Assembly: GCA_014549065.1 (NCBI GenBank)
Contig: JACDOX010000157.1
Coordinates: 1,656,866-1,720,865, forward strand
Origin: Cardinalis cardinalis
Taxonomy: Eukaryota > Chordata > Aves > Passeriformes > Cardinalidae
Length of the DNA stretch: 64,000 nucleotides
Reading direction: 5' to 3'
Shown: positions 23,312-36,269 of the stretch, one piece after another
Layout of the letters: each line of letters starts with the position of its first letter
How positions within the stretch are numbered: the stretch's first letter is position 1
Program-made: the position numbers and the translations under genes
The notes under the pieces: generated by a model
The model's database searches: none
Told to the model about the DNA's origin: nothing
Seen by the model: the letters and a program-made list of their open reading frames with translations, nothing else

Positions 23312-24236
23312 CTGTCACTCCTGCTCCTAATGTTTCTCTGGTCTCACATATTTAAGATTTTGAAGGACCATACACCTTATTTTTTCATTTCTGTGTTATG
23401 TTTGGGGTTTTTCTACAATTGAGAGTGATTGCTTTTTTATGTAAATTGAGTGGCAAAAACAGTGTTACTTCAGAGGTTCCCAGTAGACTTGTAATAAATT
23501 ATGATTAAAACAATTACAATACATACAGGAATGTTTTCAACAGTGGGGTGAACAAAAAAAGTTGAAGGTACCACCAGGTCATCATTTTGTATTGCAAAAA
23601 AACTAGTAAAATCAAAGAAAATAAAAATACTTCAAGTGTTTTAAGGGATTTGCATACCTTTACAACATGTTTTTTCTCTGTGACTAAAGGTACTNGCTAG
23701 TTGAAATTGCTAACATCAATTACAGGTTCAGCACTACAAAAATTGGAGAAAGCACAGCCATTCATTTTACAATCAATAACCCTTGGTTGAAAAGATTGCA
23801 AGGTTTATTTGAGTGGAGTCCTGTCTAACTGGAGAGGAAAGCCCAAACCATTGCCATTTATACTGGTGACTCTGGCACTAACTCAGAGNCAGAAATTCAC
23901 TTTGGATTTTGTACCTTTGCCTTTTCAGGACANGTTTAACCAGATTTCTTTTATCTTTCAACTCCACAAGCTCATAAGGGACTCAGCAAACTCCTAAACT
24001 CACCTGGTGCCTGCTCTTGCTCAAAGCACAACCCACAGCCACTGCTAATCCCTCTTGAAACTCAGGTTTTGGGGTTTTTTAGGGAGGGGGAACTGTTGGA
24101 AAGGCATCTACTCCCCATTCATCTCTAATAGAGAATTTCACAAACATGACTCTCATAAATGTCTTTTACTGTCCCATTGGATTAGGCAGGAACCTTCTGA
24201 TATCTCCAAAATTTGTAGGAAAGACAAATATCTCTT
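23312..24236. other. Unique non-coding DNA
   Basis: AT-rich and without recognisable genes or repeats. Several short A and T runs occur. Confidence 0.5.
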
Positions 24237-24427
24237 ACCAAAAACCAAACCAAACCAACAGCAACAACCAAACCACGCAAACAAAACCAACCAAACAAAA
24301 GCCAAAATAATGCAAACAACACCAACCAAACCTCCCCAAGAAAACCCAAAAAACAACAACAAAAGAAAACCAAACAAAACAAAAAAAAACCCAAAACAAC
24401 CACCAGCCCAAAAAAACCCACACCACC
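24237..24427. repeat. A/C-rich simple tract (about 190 bp)
   Basis: The + strand here is built almost only of A and C in CCAAA, CAACAA, AACCAAACAAA and similar words, with very few G or T. The opposite strand is therefore a G/T-only tract. It has no fixed unit, so it is low-complexity sequence rather than a microsatellite. It keeps frames open on both strands (for example 24055-24528 + and 24153-24491 -), giving Pro/Lys/Asn-rich or Gly/Phe/Val/Leu-rich peptides that are artefacts of composition. Confidence 0.9.
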
Positions 24428-26455
24428 TGCTGAAAACAAAAAAGAATACAGTGCATACTTTCACCATGGAAACATACTGCCTTAACCTCACACCCCTGAG
24501 AGCTACAATTATGCACTCAAGAAATTAAGAAATTATTAGGAAAAATACATTATCATCCAGGCAAATACTTTTATTATACTTTAATTCATCAGAAATATTT
24601 CTAAACTCTCCCTGGGGAAAGAGTACAGTTTAAAATTGCTTACATCTTTCTTAAAAGCTGAAATAAGCTTTCCTGTTTCATCTTTTATAATCTTATTTTA
24701 AAGTTTGCAAAAACTGCTGACTTGGTACGGCAAAANAGATAATTATTCCAAATATCTTTTTTGGGAGGTATTTTTCTAGGTATGCCTAATTATTGTCTGC
24801 TCTTTTACATTTACTTCTGGATGTCAGGGAGATTTGCAAACAACAACAAAAAAGCCCAACACAACAAAACCCACACTGGGTACACCTGCTTAATGACAAT
24901 AATTAGGTTACCATTAATTCCTAGAGCTGTCACTGTAGGCTGGGCAGGCAAATAACAAAGGCAGGTAGCTTCAGATCAAAAATAATTAGTCTGAGGGAGT
25001 TTTTTTAATATTACTTTGAGGACAACAGCTTCATTCCATCAGGTTTTTGGGTTTTTTTNCNNTTTTTTTTTCCCCNGGTAGCCATTTCATAATTACAGGA
25101 GGACTGCCTGAGATAACTCCTCCACTTGAAGGGAACGTCTGCTTTCACATTTCCACCCTCTGAACTGTTCCTAAGTTTAGATTCTCTCATTTGTAGGAGG
25201 GCAGAGGAGGAATAAGCATTCCCCTGAGTGCTCTCCCACTCAGCAGTTTGTGGATTTCAAACTTCTTGGGATATTTTTGTGTTTATTTACAATTTCCTGA
25301 TGGATTTATTCTCCATTGATTTCTCAAGTCTTCCCTTGGACAATTCTAAATCTACAGATTTAGAATTTGCAACATTATGCAGCAAAACCTACATGTGGCA
25401 TCTGTAAGGTGCTTATTAAGGTGTTTCAAACTAAAAATAGATCCAACAGACAAGCAAAAGGAACTAACCCAAACANGGATTCAAAGAGATTTGCCTTAGG
25501 AGTATTTCAGTTTACTATTTATTTTATTTTAATATGTTACCTCTGGTGTGAGCACTTCACATAAAAAAGGACTCTCATTCCCTAAAAATTGCCTTAGAAC
25601 TACATAAAAAGGCAAAAAGAAGTCATAGAACTGGAAGTTTCAGCCATAATCAACTCTAAGTCATTATTGTGCATAACTATTCCAGTAGAGCAGCACAGAT
25701 GAAACAAAAGCAATTCTGTCTCAAACTAAGCAAGATGCTCAGGAAATTTAGTAATTAGTTAGAAAAATAAGTAAATAATAAAAAAATGCTGCAAAACACT
25801 GAAGTGACACATGGTAAAAATAGCAAAAATATTGAGAAATGCAAGAGTTTTCTGCAAACTCTTTATTTTATCTCATTTCAATTACCTTCTTTTCCAGCTA
25901 TAATCAGGTATAACAACAACTTAGCTCTTTACAATAATTACATTCTAACTGTGTGATTGCAATAGCCTGAAGGCTCAGACTTGGTAGCACCTACAGATTA
26001 TTCTATTTTATAAGTATTATTAAAAGCAAATGAAGGAAAACTAGAAGAATAAGATTAGCATTATATAAAAAAACCACTGCACTAGAACACCTCATTAGGA
26101 AAATAAATAGTTTTCTCCTTAAAACAAGAAAGTATGAAGTTAAGAAAGTTCCATTTCAGACTCCTAAAGAGAAGAGGTTTTGTGCTACTATTTCTTTTTA
26201 TTCTATCATTGCATTTCATTACAAAAGGGGAGAACATACTGCCCATTTTGTGTCGTTTTGCAAAAACTATTCAGACTTATTTTGTTTGTAGAAATCGTGG
26301 TCTTTTCCCACAGAGAGAGAGTAGGAATGCTCATCCCTGTGCCTAGGGCAGGAGCAGGACAGACACACAGACTTTATTCTGAACTCCTCAGCCTTTGCAG
26401 ATCCCAGAGACACCAGCCAGGCTTTGAAGGGTTGGTGNTCTGCTTAAAATGATCC
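24428..26455. other. Unique AT-rich non-coding DNA
   Basis: No gene was found. An unresolved T/N run lies at about 25051-25075. A second small A/C-rich patch occurs at 24839-24874. Confidence 0.55.
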
Positions 26456-26461
26456 CCCTCT

Positions 26462-26843
26462 TGTCACAGACACATTTTCTGGAAAACCCTTTCCTTAGGA
26501 TTTTTCCTCCTGAGAAGCTGAGAGGCCTCAGGAACAAAATGTAANCAATGGTTATCTGCTGCTGTGGAATGCAGCAGGTGCATCTGGGATTGGTCTCAGA
26601 GTTGTTTCTAATTTATGGCCAATCACAGTCAGCTGGCTTGGACAGAGAGCTGAGCCACCAAGCCTTTGTTATCACTCTTTCTTTTTCTATTCTTAACTAA
26701 CCTTCTGATGAAATTCTTTCTTCCATTTTTTTAGTATAGTTTTAATATAATATATATCATAAAATAATAAATCAGCCTTCTGAAACATGGAGTCAGATCC
26801 TCGTCTCTTCCCTCATCCTAAGACCCCTGTGAACACTGTCACA
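26462..26843 (+). mobile_element. Solo LTR, type A, copy 3
   Basis: A 382-bp element from TGTCACAGAC to ACTGTCACA, flanked by CCCTCT (26456-26461) and CCCACT (26844-26849), a 6-bp target duplication with one mismatch. Landmarks are AAACCCTTTCCTTAGGATTT, CCTGAGAAGCTGAGAGGCC, TAGTATAGTTTTAATATAAT, AATAAATCAGCCTTCTGAAAC and GAGTCAGATCC. Like copy 1 it lacks the CTTCTCCTGTGTTTTGCTG block, so copies 1 and 3 form one subgroup. The mismatch in the flanks suggests an older insertion than copy 1 or copy 4. Confidence 0.88.
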
Positions 26844-26849
26844 CCCACT

Positions 26850-28105
26850 ACCTTTTATTATTTCAGGAAAGCTCTTTCTGTCATTTCAGCAAAGCCATTC
26901 CCATCCTCAGAATCCTCAAGGCCTCTGCTGTTCCATGTAAGATTATCCTTCTCTTCCCCTTCTGACACCAGTTTCCTTTCTTTACACCCTTCCATAACCA
27001 CTCTGGTTCTACAGTTCTCTGGCACTTCTGTGTAAAATCAGCTCTTTAAGCCTGCAGGATGCAGAGTCTACAGTCACACACAGGAGTTTCCCTGTGACAG
27101 CTCCCAGTCTCCTCCCAAGCAATCCATCTGTTAAGGAAATGTGGTTGACAGAGCCCTCTAATGAATGTTTTGCAAGCCAAAGCTAAAAGCCAGTTCTCCA
27201 TGCTCATCCAATCTCTGCCCCAGTTTCTGTGCCATCAGCCAGACAGCTGATAATAATTCCTGCTGTAATTGCCCTCTCCCATTATCTCTGTCAGCTCCTT
27301 GTCTGCCATCAGCTTTTTCCAGGGGCTCTAAAAGATGCCTCCCCTTGCTTTTCCACTCTTTTNCCCACACATCTTATTTTTGGCCATNAATCACCTCCTA
27401 AGACATTTTCATATGACTCATGGGGTCAGCTCTCTACTGTAGACATTTGGAATTAAATCTTGTCTTTGTCAAATCTCCTCATGGATATCTAACAACGGCT
27501 TCAAGTTCAATGCAGAACTTCCTTCCTCCTATTGCCCATCAGCTTCCAGACCCTCCTTTTTCAATTTCCCATAAATTCATAATTTTGAGCTCATGGGAAA
27601 TCTTGCAGATTTTTTCTGTGTAGCATTTCTAAGATCTAGCACTTGTTATCCATCTGGAGAATTTTAATTCTCTCTTCATCCCATCACTTTACAATTAACC
27701 TTTTTTTTNCATCTTGGTTCTACTCATGACCTTTCAGACTGCTGCTGCCAGAGAAACTTTGTGAAATTATTGTTCAGACCATTTCAGGCACCTTTTTACT
27801 GGTTCAGACCATTTCAGCCACCCTTTTTATCATCCCCCCCCCCTCTCCCTTCAGTCTTTCCACCTCTCCCATGAACTGAAGCAGCAGCATGGCACCTCTG
27901 TAAACTGAATATTAACTCCCTTATTCCTTTAGAAATGATATAACACTTTATCAGTGATATCAGTGGTTTCACTGAAGTTATGGTGAAAGGTTATAGTATA
28001 GCCAAAGTATAGCCTGGTAACCCCTTTTTTAACATCTAGAGCACAATGCAAGATTCCACAGTTCATCACTCTTCTCCATCCTAACAGTCACACTTTTTCT
28101 CTTTT
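26850..28105. other. Unique, pyrimidine-rich non-coding DNA
   Basis: The stretch 26850-27850 is unusually C/T-rich on the + strand. It contains a two-copy 30-bp tandem repeat (27772 and 27802, starting GTTCAGACCATTTCAG) and a 10-base C run at 27834-27843. No exon was recognised among several short frames. Confidence 0.55.
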
Positions 28106-28162
28106 CACAGAATCAACTAGGTTGGAAAACATCTCTGATATCATCGAGTCCAACCTTTTCCC
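28106..28162 (-). mobile_element. CR1 LINE 3' tail fragment
   Basis: Reads TCACAGAATCAACTAGGTTGG, then CATCGAGTCCAACC on the + strand. This is the reverse complement of the CR1 3' terminus. Only about 57 bases are left, and the element is diverged. Confidence 0.85.
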
Positions 28163-31100
28163 TTCGTACTTCTCATTCTTAAACTCTGAAATGGTTTAGG
28201 CTCCCCTCTCCATAGCTGAAAACATGACACCAATTAATTTGCTTGCAAGGCTGAGATTTTGGGGAAAATGGGGGAAAAAGTACAAAGGTGTCACNCTCTA
28301 AAAGCTTTAAATGTTACAGTCAGGATCATTTATATCATTTTTGTTGACTCTTATCCTTTCTGTAATGTATTGTTTTGTCAGCTTTTAAATTACTGATTTT
28401 AATCCATCAAGCCAGGCAGGCCCACAATCAATTGAAAAGTACAAGAGCAAAAAGCTAGCTCTTAATCATTATTAGTTCTTTGTTCAAAAGAACTCTGCTT
28501 TAACTTTTGATCTATGTACCTCAGACAATGCAAAATCTATTTGTTTGAGTTTAATCTTAATCAGTGCTTTGTCTGGTAATTAGCCAAAGGAGGATGACAG
28601 CATTCTGGGGTAATTTCTAATGGTTTTCACAAAAGAGAGTAAGATCACTTCACTCAGGATGATGTTTTGTGTTCTAAAATAACACTGCATGAAATAAATA
28701 TAAATATGTGCAAAATATGCATAGAATACATCGTACATCCCACTTTTTCTCTCAAGACAAATATCTTTATATGAAAAAATTGAAATTTTTTTTTTTTTTT
28801 TTCAGCCATGCCTCCTACCTGAGCTGCTGAGTAACTCCTAACTTGCAAAGGTAACAATAAATCAACCACATCTCATGATGTGCAAATATTATCCAGTGCT
28901 TTTAGGAGAAGTGAAAAACTCTGGAAGTGTACAAGCACACATAGCATGCATCAGATTTATTAAAGAGAGAAAGGGTTCTCCAAGCCAATGGAACAGTGAC
29001 CCAGCTTTGCAGACACCCAGGTACATTTTGCTGCCCTGATTTTTCTTGGCTGACTTCTCTGCTCCAGCTCTCAGACACAAAAATCCATTTGACCCCAATC
29101 TATGGCAGGAGTTTGTCAGCCAGGGCCTGATTCACTGGACACCCCAAAACCATCAGGAACAGCTCAGTCTGTATGGGCAGTGGTGGCACCAGGAGCCTGT
29201 GGAGAGGAGTTTGACCCTCCTGGTTTGATTTTGCATCATTTTAATCCTAAACCTATACCTTATATAGGTGAAATGTTGCTCTCCTGGGTTCAGGCATTTT
29301 GTCAGTGCTGTTCAGGCTAGGACACCCAGATTGAACAGTTTATAGCTGATCCACTAACTCCCAAAAAAACTCCTCTTACCTTCAAAAAGTAACAATGCAC
29401 AGGGAATTACCTGCACAGGGAACCTCTGCCTGGAGCTGTTGCCCAGTTTATGACAAAGGCTGCTTTGCTCTGAGCTCTTTCAGCACAACAAATCCTTGCT
29501 GAGAAAACTTGAATTTTGAGGGTGAAATGGAGCCCTAATAAAGGCAGTGGGAGTTCCTGTTATTAACCAAAGCACAGCAACCCCATCACATCCCAGGATC
29601 AGGTGGTTCAAAGAGCCACTGTCAGCTCCCTCCTGCTGGGCACTGCCACTTAATGACAGCATTCCCTGCAAAGCCTTTGAGGACATAAACTTATTTTATG
29701 GCTAGCAAAGGGAAGGGTTTTTTAAAACGTGACTGTATTATTGTTAAATTGTGCTAGTATCANAGTCAAGAAAAACTAATTTTAAAGTTATACCATCACC
29801 CTAAATTCTTTTCTGTCACTGTGTACTAATGGTTATGTTTCATATCTCAAGGTGTAACAGAAAGCAATGCTTGAAAACAGGGTTAAACACCTGGGGGCAT
29901 GTAACTTCATGGCATTAGCCCTGATTATAAACATAAAGGTAAGTGATGCATTGTAATAGAATCATCTTATGGCCCAGGCAAAGACTAAAACGTAAAGCTT
30001 CACACTGTGCTCACCATGTTCAGTTAAAAGCAGAAAAAAATAGTGTTGCATTTTCCCCATCCTCAGCAGAACTGCCATCCCTTCTCCCAGGGTTTTCTAA
30101 TCCTTTCTGGCACCTGAGGCATCTGAACAGTTGGTGGGAAGAAGTGAAACTGTGACGAAGTGAGTCTCATTTCAGATTTACAGTCCAATCACTCACAAAA
30201 CCTGCCAATTCACTTTATGGCATGTACTGTGAAAATTCATTATTTAATATGAGCCTAAAAAATCTATTGGNGCACTACAGTAGCTTGACTTTGAATTATA
30301 AAAGAACCAGTAACTCAGTATGTGGTGTTTTTAGGCTTGTAGTGAGATAGGCCAGCATATACTTAAAATGTCCTTTGTATGTTCCACTCAAGCACAACAT
30401 TTCTTCANCCAACAAACTGCTCCATTTCAGCGTTTTCTCTGTGTATTTTTATCTGACTGCTGTATATCCATTAATCCATGTACTTGTGTATGTGTTAGGT
30501 GCTTAAATAAAGGGGGTACAACAATTAATGACCAGTCTAGGTCAGAAATCATATTGATTTCAAATAATTTTCATTAAAAAAAAACAAACAAAAACACAAA
30601 CCCACAAAAACAATGAAAGACACCTTAACCCACTAGGTTTCAGATAATGGAAATCATAACTACTCCAAGCAGGTCAACTCACTAAAGACCTTTGTTATTT
30701 TATAACCACATGGCTTAGGGAAAAAATGCAGTTTAGGGTCTGTGGAGTGCATAATCATGACTGTGTGAGGTGATACTGATGGTGCCTTAGAGCTCCCAAC
30801 TCCTCACTCCTCCCCAGTCTGGCCTGGGTCTGAAAAAGGCAATTTCTCCATCCTACAGACCTGTCAAATGCTAAGACAATAACTGAGAAAAAATTAACTT
30901 AACACTACAAGAGAACACCAGGATGTCTCAAGGTGTTTGTACCTGTGCCCAGCCCTGTTCACTCGAGCTGCAGAATCAAAACTGCAACATCCCTGTATCT
31001 CTAAAAAGCTCATTAAAGTGAGCAGGAGCTGAGCTATTCATCTTTGTAACAGACAGAACTGTGGGCTTGGAGCACAGCAAATGCACACCTTGATGTGCTG

Positions 31101-31191
31101 TGATGCTNCCAGAGCACAGCACCACCTGGCCAGGCTGCACTCCCAGCTCCACATCAGAGCTGCAGCACAATTTTGTGGTTTACAAAATGCC
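28163..31191. other. Mostly unique DNA; possible eroded LTR at 29040-29290
   Basis: No gene was recognised. Part of 29040-29290 (ACCCCAATC ... CAGCCAGGG ... TTCACTGGACA ... CACCAGGAGCCTG) can be aligned loosely with 34340-34490. This suggests a common, old repeat, perhaps an LTR, but the match is weak. A/C-rich simple sequence lies at 30576-30612. Confidence 0.4.
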
Positions 31192-31197
31192 AANTAG

Positions 31198-31605
31198 TGT
31201 CACCATCCTATTTCTGAAAAATCCCTTTGCCCAGGATTTCTTCTGCTGGGAAGCTTAGAAGCCTCGGAGAAAAAAATGAAAACAATAATTCTCTGATTTG
31301 CTTCTCCTGTGTTTTGCTGCTTTGCAATGTGGTTTGGAGATTGTTCATCCAACAGGTGGTTCTTTGTTTGGTTTCATGTGAATTGTTTTTACTTGATCAA
31401 TCACAGCCAGGCTGTGTCAGGAGAGTCATGAGTTTTCATTATCATTCCTTGTAGCCTTCTGTCTGTATCCTTTCTGCATTCTTTAGTATAGTTTAGTATA
31501 GTATTCTTTAATANAATATATCATAAAATACTAAATTAGCCTTCTAAGAACATGGAGTCAGATTCATCATTNCTCCTCCATCTGGGGAACTCAGAAAATC
31601 CCACA
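31198..31605 (+). mobile_element. Solo LTR, type A, copy 4
   Basis: A 408-bp element from TGTCACCATC to AATCCCACA. The left flank is AANTAG (31192-31197) and the right flank AACTAG (31606-31611), a complete 6-bp duplication if the N is C. It carries AAAAATCCCTTTGCCCAGGA, the CTTCTCCTGTGTTTTGCTGC block shared with copies 2 and 5, two TAGTATAGTTTAGTATAG-like motifs and CCTTCTAAGAACATGG. The polyadenylation signal position reads ATACTAAATT instead of ATAATAAATT, so the hexamer is mutated in this copy. Confidence 0.9.
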
Positions 31606-31611
31606 AACTAG

Positions 31612-33704
31612 CACCAGTTATGCAGTGAGATGGGTTGACTAATGACTGCATTTACAGCTGATTACTGTTCTAAAGTTACACTCCAATTTTTTTATTATAC
31701 TTATATGCTACAAACATATACAATTAAAATTTTNGCAATTATTTATCGTAACAAAATTAAAACATGCAAAATAAACCTCAGATAGGCCATAAGTTCTGTA
31801 AGTTTTTTTTTCTTTCCCTCTTTATGTCTAATTCATTCTCTTTAATTCCTTACTTCTTATAGCAGCAGTTTGATATAATAAACCATAGTTTGTAAAAGCC
31901 ATTAAGAGGAAGCTTGCTAGTAGCAATCTTNTTAAGATACCCCATCAAGTGATGTGCTGTAACATTCTCACATCAACTTCTTCAGCTTTTCATTGCAGCA
32001 TTTCTAGGTGGCTGAGGTTCCTAAAGTGGTTTTTTGTTGAAATTATGAGCAAAATTCCTTCATGGAGCATAAAAGGTAGAGGCAATATAAAAAAATCAAG
32101 TTCAATTTACAAAAGCATTTTCTAAAAAATCGGTTAATGCCAGCAATATTCTAACAGCATTAATTAAAAGAAGGGTAATTCTCACAGTTCAGAATGAAAA
32201 TGCCCTGTGTCAATTCTGTTAGCTCATTTTGGAAAGGTAAATTACATTCCTTCCCCTGTCACCCACGCTGTGATCTCTCCTCTGGGCAGAGAGGAGTCAG
32301 TGGATGCTCTCACTGGCAATCACAAACCCAAACCCAGCACATCTCACCATGTTCACCCCAGTACCCCATCCTTCTTAGCTCCAAGCAACCCTAACTCTGG
32401 AATGCTGGGAACAAACATCCACCCAAAAGCTGAATACAAGATAAAACACAATTCATGAGACATATCAGANAGCATCTTATTTTTATTTTAAAAANCATGT
32501 GGTTAAAAGTTACACATCTACTGTACTTCCTAGTTCAGGATCAAGTTTGCTGCATAAAATATGTTTGGCCTATTGAATTATGAGATTTCTAGTTAAAATT
32601 AATANGAAATAATTAATAAAAACTGAATATAATNTTTTTCTTTTCTNACCATCTTCTCAAAAAACAAGTTGCAGCACTCTTTCAGCATTTCATTATTTTC
32701 AACTGTATTACAGACCAGCCTATACAGACTCTATTAATATTTCTCTTTCACTGTCTTTCAGGATATACATTTTTCTTCTGGTTGGCAACATCCAATACTT
32801 TTGGTTTCTAACAAATAAAGCCACAGCACAAACTTNTCGTACATGTTTCTTTTCTACAAATCCCAATGCTTTATTTTACTTCTCTATCAAATCTCAAATA
32901 TTTTGACCCTTGCAGGTTTATATTTTTCTTTTTCTCATCACCATCAGGGCTGTTAAGCTGAAGCAAGCCAATTGCTGGAATTCCTTGCCAGGTGAAGGTA
33001 ACCTGTCCACAAAGCTTTAAAGTGCAAGACAGTGAAAGCAATTCTCNGCCTGCTCCTCTGACCAAGTGCAAGTTTCACATTTCCAAACCCAAAGGACTGG
33101 GTGCTATTAAAGCACTGTCAAAGCACTATTAGGTTCCCAAGAAGGGAGGCATGCAGGGCTTCTGCAAATGACTGTCACAATCCCAAAATCTTCCTTGCAG
33201 TGCAAAAGGAATGAGGGATCACCTTTCCCACGGAGCTGCACAGTGCACACACCACACCCGGGCACTGGAGCTCACACAAACAGCTCAAACCAGCNCCACA
33301 TTCATTGGCTAGCTTCAATTACCTTTCTTGATTTAATAAACCATGGCTGTACCCATGTGGGTGCTCAGAGTGAAAAACAGCAACAGAAGGAAAGAGGAGT
33401 TTGCCAGGGAAGCCATGCCCTGTTCCTTTTCCCATTTGAAATCTTGCCTGTTGAGCAATTCTACCTGTCACCCTTCTGAGAAAAAAAGGGACCTTTAACT
33501 TGGAGTAAAGAAACCTCCTTCTCCCCCTGGCATTTACAGTTTGTGTCTTCTCTTATATTCTTATGGAAGAAGAAAGGTTTAGTGATAACTCCACCACTCA
33601 GACTCTGGAGACTTGAGTTCCATTGGCAACCTTCAACAAGGCCCTCCTGGCTGCACCTTCTTCAATGAAAATTAGAACCTCAGAAGCATCAGGNACAACT
33701 AAAA
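31612..33704. other. Unique AT-rich non-coding DNA
   Basis: No gene or repeat was recognised. A cluster of isolated Ns lies at 32469-32647. Confidence 0.55.
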
Positions 33705-33758
33705 TTCANAGAATGACTAGGTTGGAAGAGACCTTCAAGATCATCAAGTCCAACCCAA
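33705..33758 (-). mobile_element. CR1 LINE 3' tail fragment
   Basis: TTCANAGAATGACTAGGTTGG, followed by AGAGACCTTCAAGATCATC and AAGTCCAACCC, is the reverse complement of the CR1 3' end. The element is truncated after about 55 bases. Confidence 0.88.
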
Positions 33759-35032
33759 AGTTCTCATAAAANAGAGTATAGAACAAGAAATAATTGCTCT
33801 GCTCAAAGACATGAGAGATGGGAAAGACANGAAAATTACTGAGTGATTGGGGAAAGCAAGGAGTCAACGTCTGGTTCACTTTTCCCTCGTATCTTATTTT
33901 GCAAGATATCCTCTGCTCACCCTCACTGTGCTGCTCTGAATTCTCTGCACTGGGCCAACATTTCTCAGGCACAGCACTCAAGCCAGTACATGGATTACTG
34001 AGACAACCTTCCCTGTCCTCAAGCAATCCTAGCTGAAGTTGACATAGCTTTTTTTTCTTTTTTTTGCACAATGAAAGATCATTTAGAGAACTGTGCAAAT
34101 GGGGCTTTTTTTAATAAAATCCACAGGTGGCAGTTTTAATTCAGGTTTCACTAATCCAGAATATGCAAATCTTGATTTTCCTTTTTTTTTCCCCTCTCTA
34201 TAACAGTTTTCACTGGTGACATACCTTAAGGGGCAGGACATCTGTTCTGCAGCAGTGCCAACTGGCCAGCACCAGCTGAATTGTCAGAAGCAGCCTGGTG
34301 ATTGCTCTCATTTCACTGCAGCCACCCAGCTCTGCAGGAGAGTTATCTGATCCCAACCCAGTGATCCCTGCACACCAAGCACTGGTGAGTCAGGGAAGCG
34401 TTCACTGGACAGCCTGTGCTGAGACGGGGCTGGTCCAGCCCTGGCACGAGCAGCCTGTGGGCACAGCCCCCAGGAGCCTGGCCCTGCTTCTCCCCTGCAG
34501 TGCAGCAAACACCCTTCAGACAGCTGGGTTAGGGCAGAAAACNATGCAAAAGAAAGTGACTAAAAAAAAGGAGGAGACTCCCTCCACAGCCAAGGTCTGT
34601 GCAACACCTTGGGGTTCTCCCCTCCAGCATCCAGCCAGTCCTACACCAGAGCAGGGTCCCCTCCTCCTGAAAAGATGCTAGATTTACTCCCTGTCACTAT
34701 TCCTTTTTTTATTCTCCTATTAAACCAGTCAATTTATTGAACCACTTATTTTCACACCTCTCTTTCTGAGATGCAGAAAAAACCCCTCACCCCCTCTCTG
34801 CCCTGCCCCTCCTTGCAGAACAGGACCCAGCTGGACCGGGGATGAACGCGTACCTGCAGCCCCCAGGGCACTGTGCACACGCAGAACTCACTGCTCTGCA
34901 GGGCTGACACGCGTGTTTCTACTTCAACACCTTCTCATTGTGTTCGGATTTAATTGACCAGTGAAGTAATTACTTCCTCCAGAAANAAATCAATTTAGTT
35001 TCCTGTATTTTTCTTACTTTCTTTTGTTGCAG
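33759..35032. other. Unique DNA; possible old LTR at 34250-34740
   Basis: The block 34250-34740 is GC-richer than its surroundings. It ends in an ATTAAA-containing pyrimidine-rich segment (about 34704-34770), as old LTRs often do, and loosely resembles 29040-29290. I could not find ends or a target duplication. Frames here (34298-34681 +) contain an N and show no known domain. Confidence 0.35.
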
Positions 35033-35088
35033 CCGGTGCAACACAGATGGCCAACATTGTCTCTAACCCTTCCTGTTCAGTTCCTCAG
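35033..35088 (+). other. Possible 56-bp exon (weak)
   Basis: A pyrimidine-rich run ends in TTTTGTTGCAG at 35032, directly followed by 56 bases and then CAG|GTGTAC at 35086-35094. This is a plausible splice acceptor and donor pair. Only one of the three frames meets a stop. In the third frame the segment reads GATQMANIVSNPSCSVPQ, which I cannot assign to a protein. If it is an exon it would start in phase 1 and end in phase 0. Chance acceptor/donor pairs around short segments are common in a 64-kb window, so the call is tentative. Confidence 0.15.
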
Positions 35089-36269
35089 GTGTACAAAAAT
35101 GCTATTTCTTGCCCAGATTGCAGTTCCTGTTTCCCATGCCCCATCAGTTAGTTGTGTTTCTGCTGCCTATTTCTCCTTGTTATTGGACTGAGGAAACAAT
35201 ATTTTTCCCACATTGGCTCCGTTTCAGTATTAATAGAGTATTTTAATTATTTCCTTTTGAAATCAAAAAGCAGTACTCTATGCAAGCTTCTCTTCTCCCA
35301 AGCATCACATAACTATTAGCAACCCATGGTATTGTTTGCAATAAGGACATTACTTCCTTTGTCCATCCCTTACAAGCCTGCAAATGTTTCTGGTGTCCCC
35401 AGCCCAAGTAATCTACAGCACAAAAATGCTGCAAAATTCTTTTTTAACTCTAATGTTTTCACAAGGGCATACCTTACTATGTTTTATAAACCTACTTTAT
35501 TTTATTACATGGATTCATATAAAAACTATAAACCAGGTTTTATATCACTTTCAGCTTTNGACCATTCATCAGTTTTCCATGATAAAGCCACAGTGAAATC
35601 AATATCCTTGTAAAGCCAAGCTGTCAAAAGTTACTAGACTATTTCCAAAGGCAATTCCAATGAGACAGACTACCAGATGTTTTCAATATATTTTATACAA
35701 GATTGCATGATAATTTTAGTGGGACTGAAGGAAACAATACAACAGGTAGTGTTTGGAGGTTTGACATTTTAAATAGCGAGCTCAATTGATTTTTACAAGA
35801 TACCAGAGACAAAAATGCCACTTCTGGAAAATTTATACCCAAACATTCATCCACAGACCTTAAGAGCAATTGTGCTGTCAAGCAGCAAGGAAAGGAGATA
35901 GCCTTTAGCAACAAAGTCACATAAAAATGTTCACTGTACCTATATGTATANGAACATGCCTGTACTGATACATAAATACATTTCATATTTAAAAATGTAT
36001 ATTTAATATACACACATGTACAGGTATATGGAAGCATAACCACCTCACTGTATTAATTTTGCCCTTCTGCTGATTTAGTTTTATTTCTTACAGAAGTCTG
36101 CCAATTATGATTAAAATTCCCTTTATAATTAACTCAAAATTTTATTAAATCCAGCTTTTATAACTTTAAATATAATAACGCCAGCCAAGCCAGGGCAAAG
36201 AATATGTCTAGTCATTAATTCTACTTGTACCATTTCTCATTCCTCAAAGAAATGGCAATAAAAGGATCC
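35089..36269. other. Unique non-coding DNA
   Basis: No gene was seen. A frame at 35693-36043 (-) runs through AT-rich words and contains an N. Confidence 0.5.

Noticed and set aside
24055..24528. 157-codon + frame and overlapping minus-strand frames
   Set aside because: Open only because the A/C tract has no stop codons on either strand.
28789..28803. T16-CAG as a splice acceptor
   Set aside because: More simply a homopolymer. The following sequence does not look coding.
29040..34490. Pair of matching LTRs at 29040-29290 and 34340-34490 forming one provirus
   Set aside because: Similarity is weak and patchy, and the DNA between them has no retroviral frames and contains LTR A copy 4 as an independent insertion.
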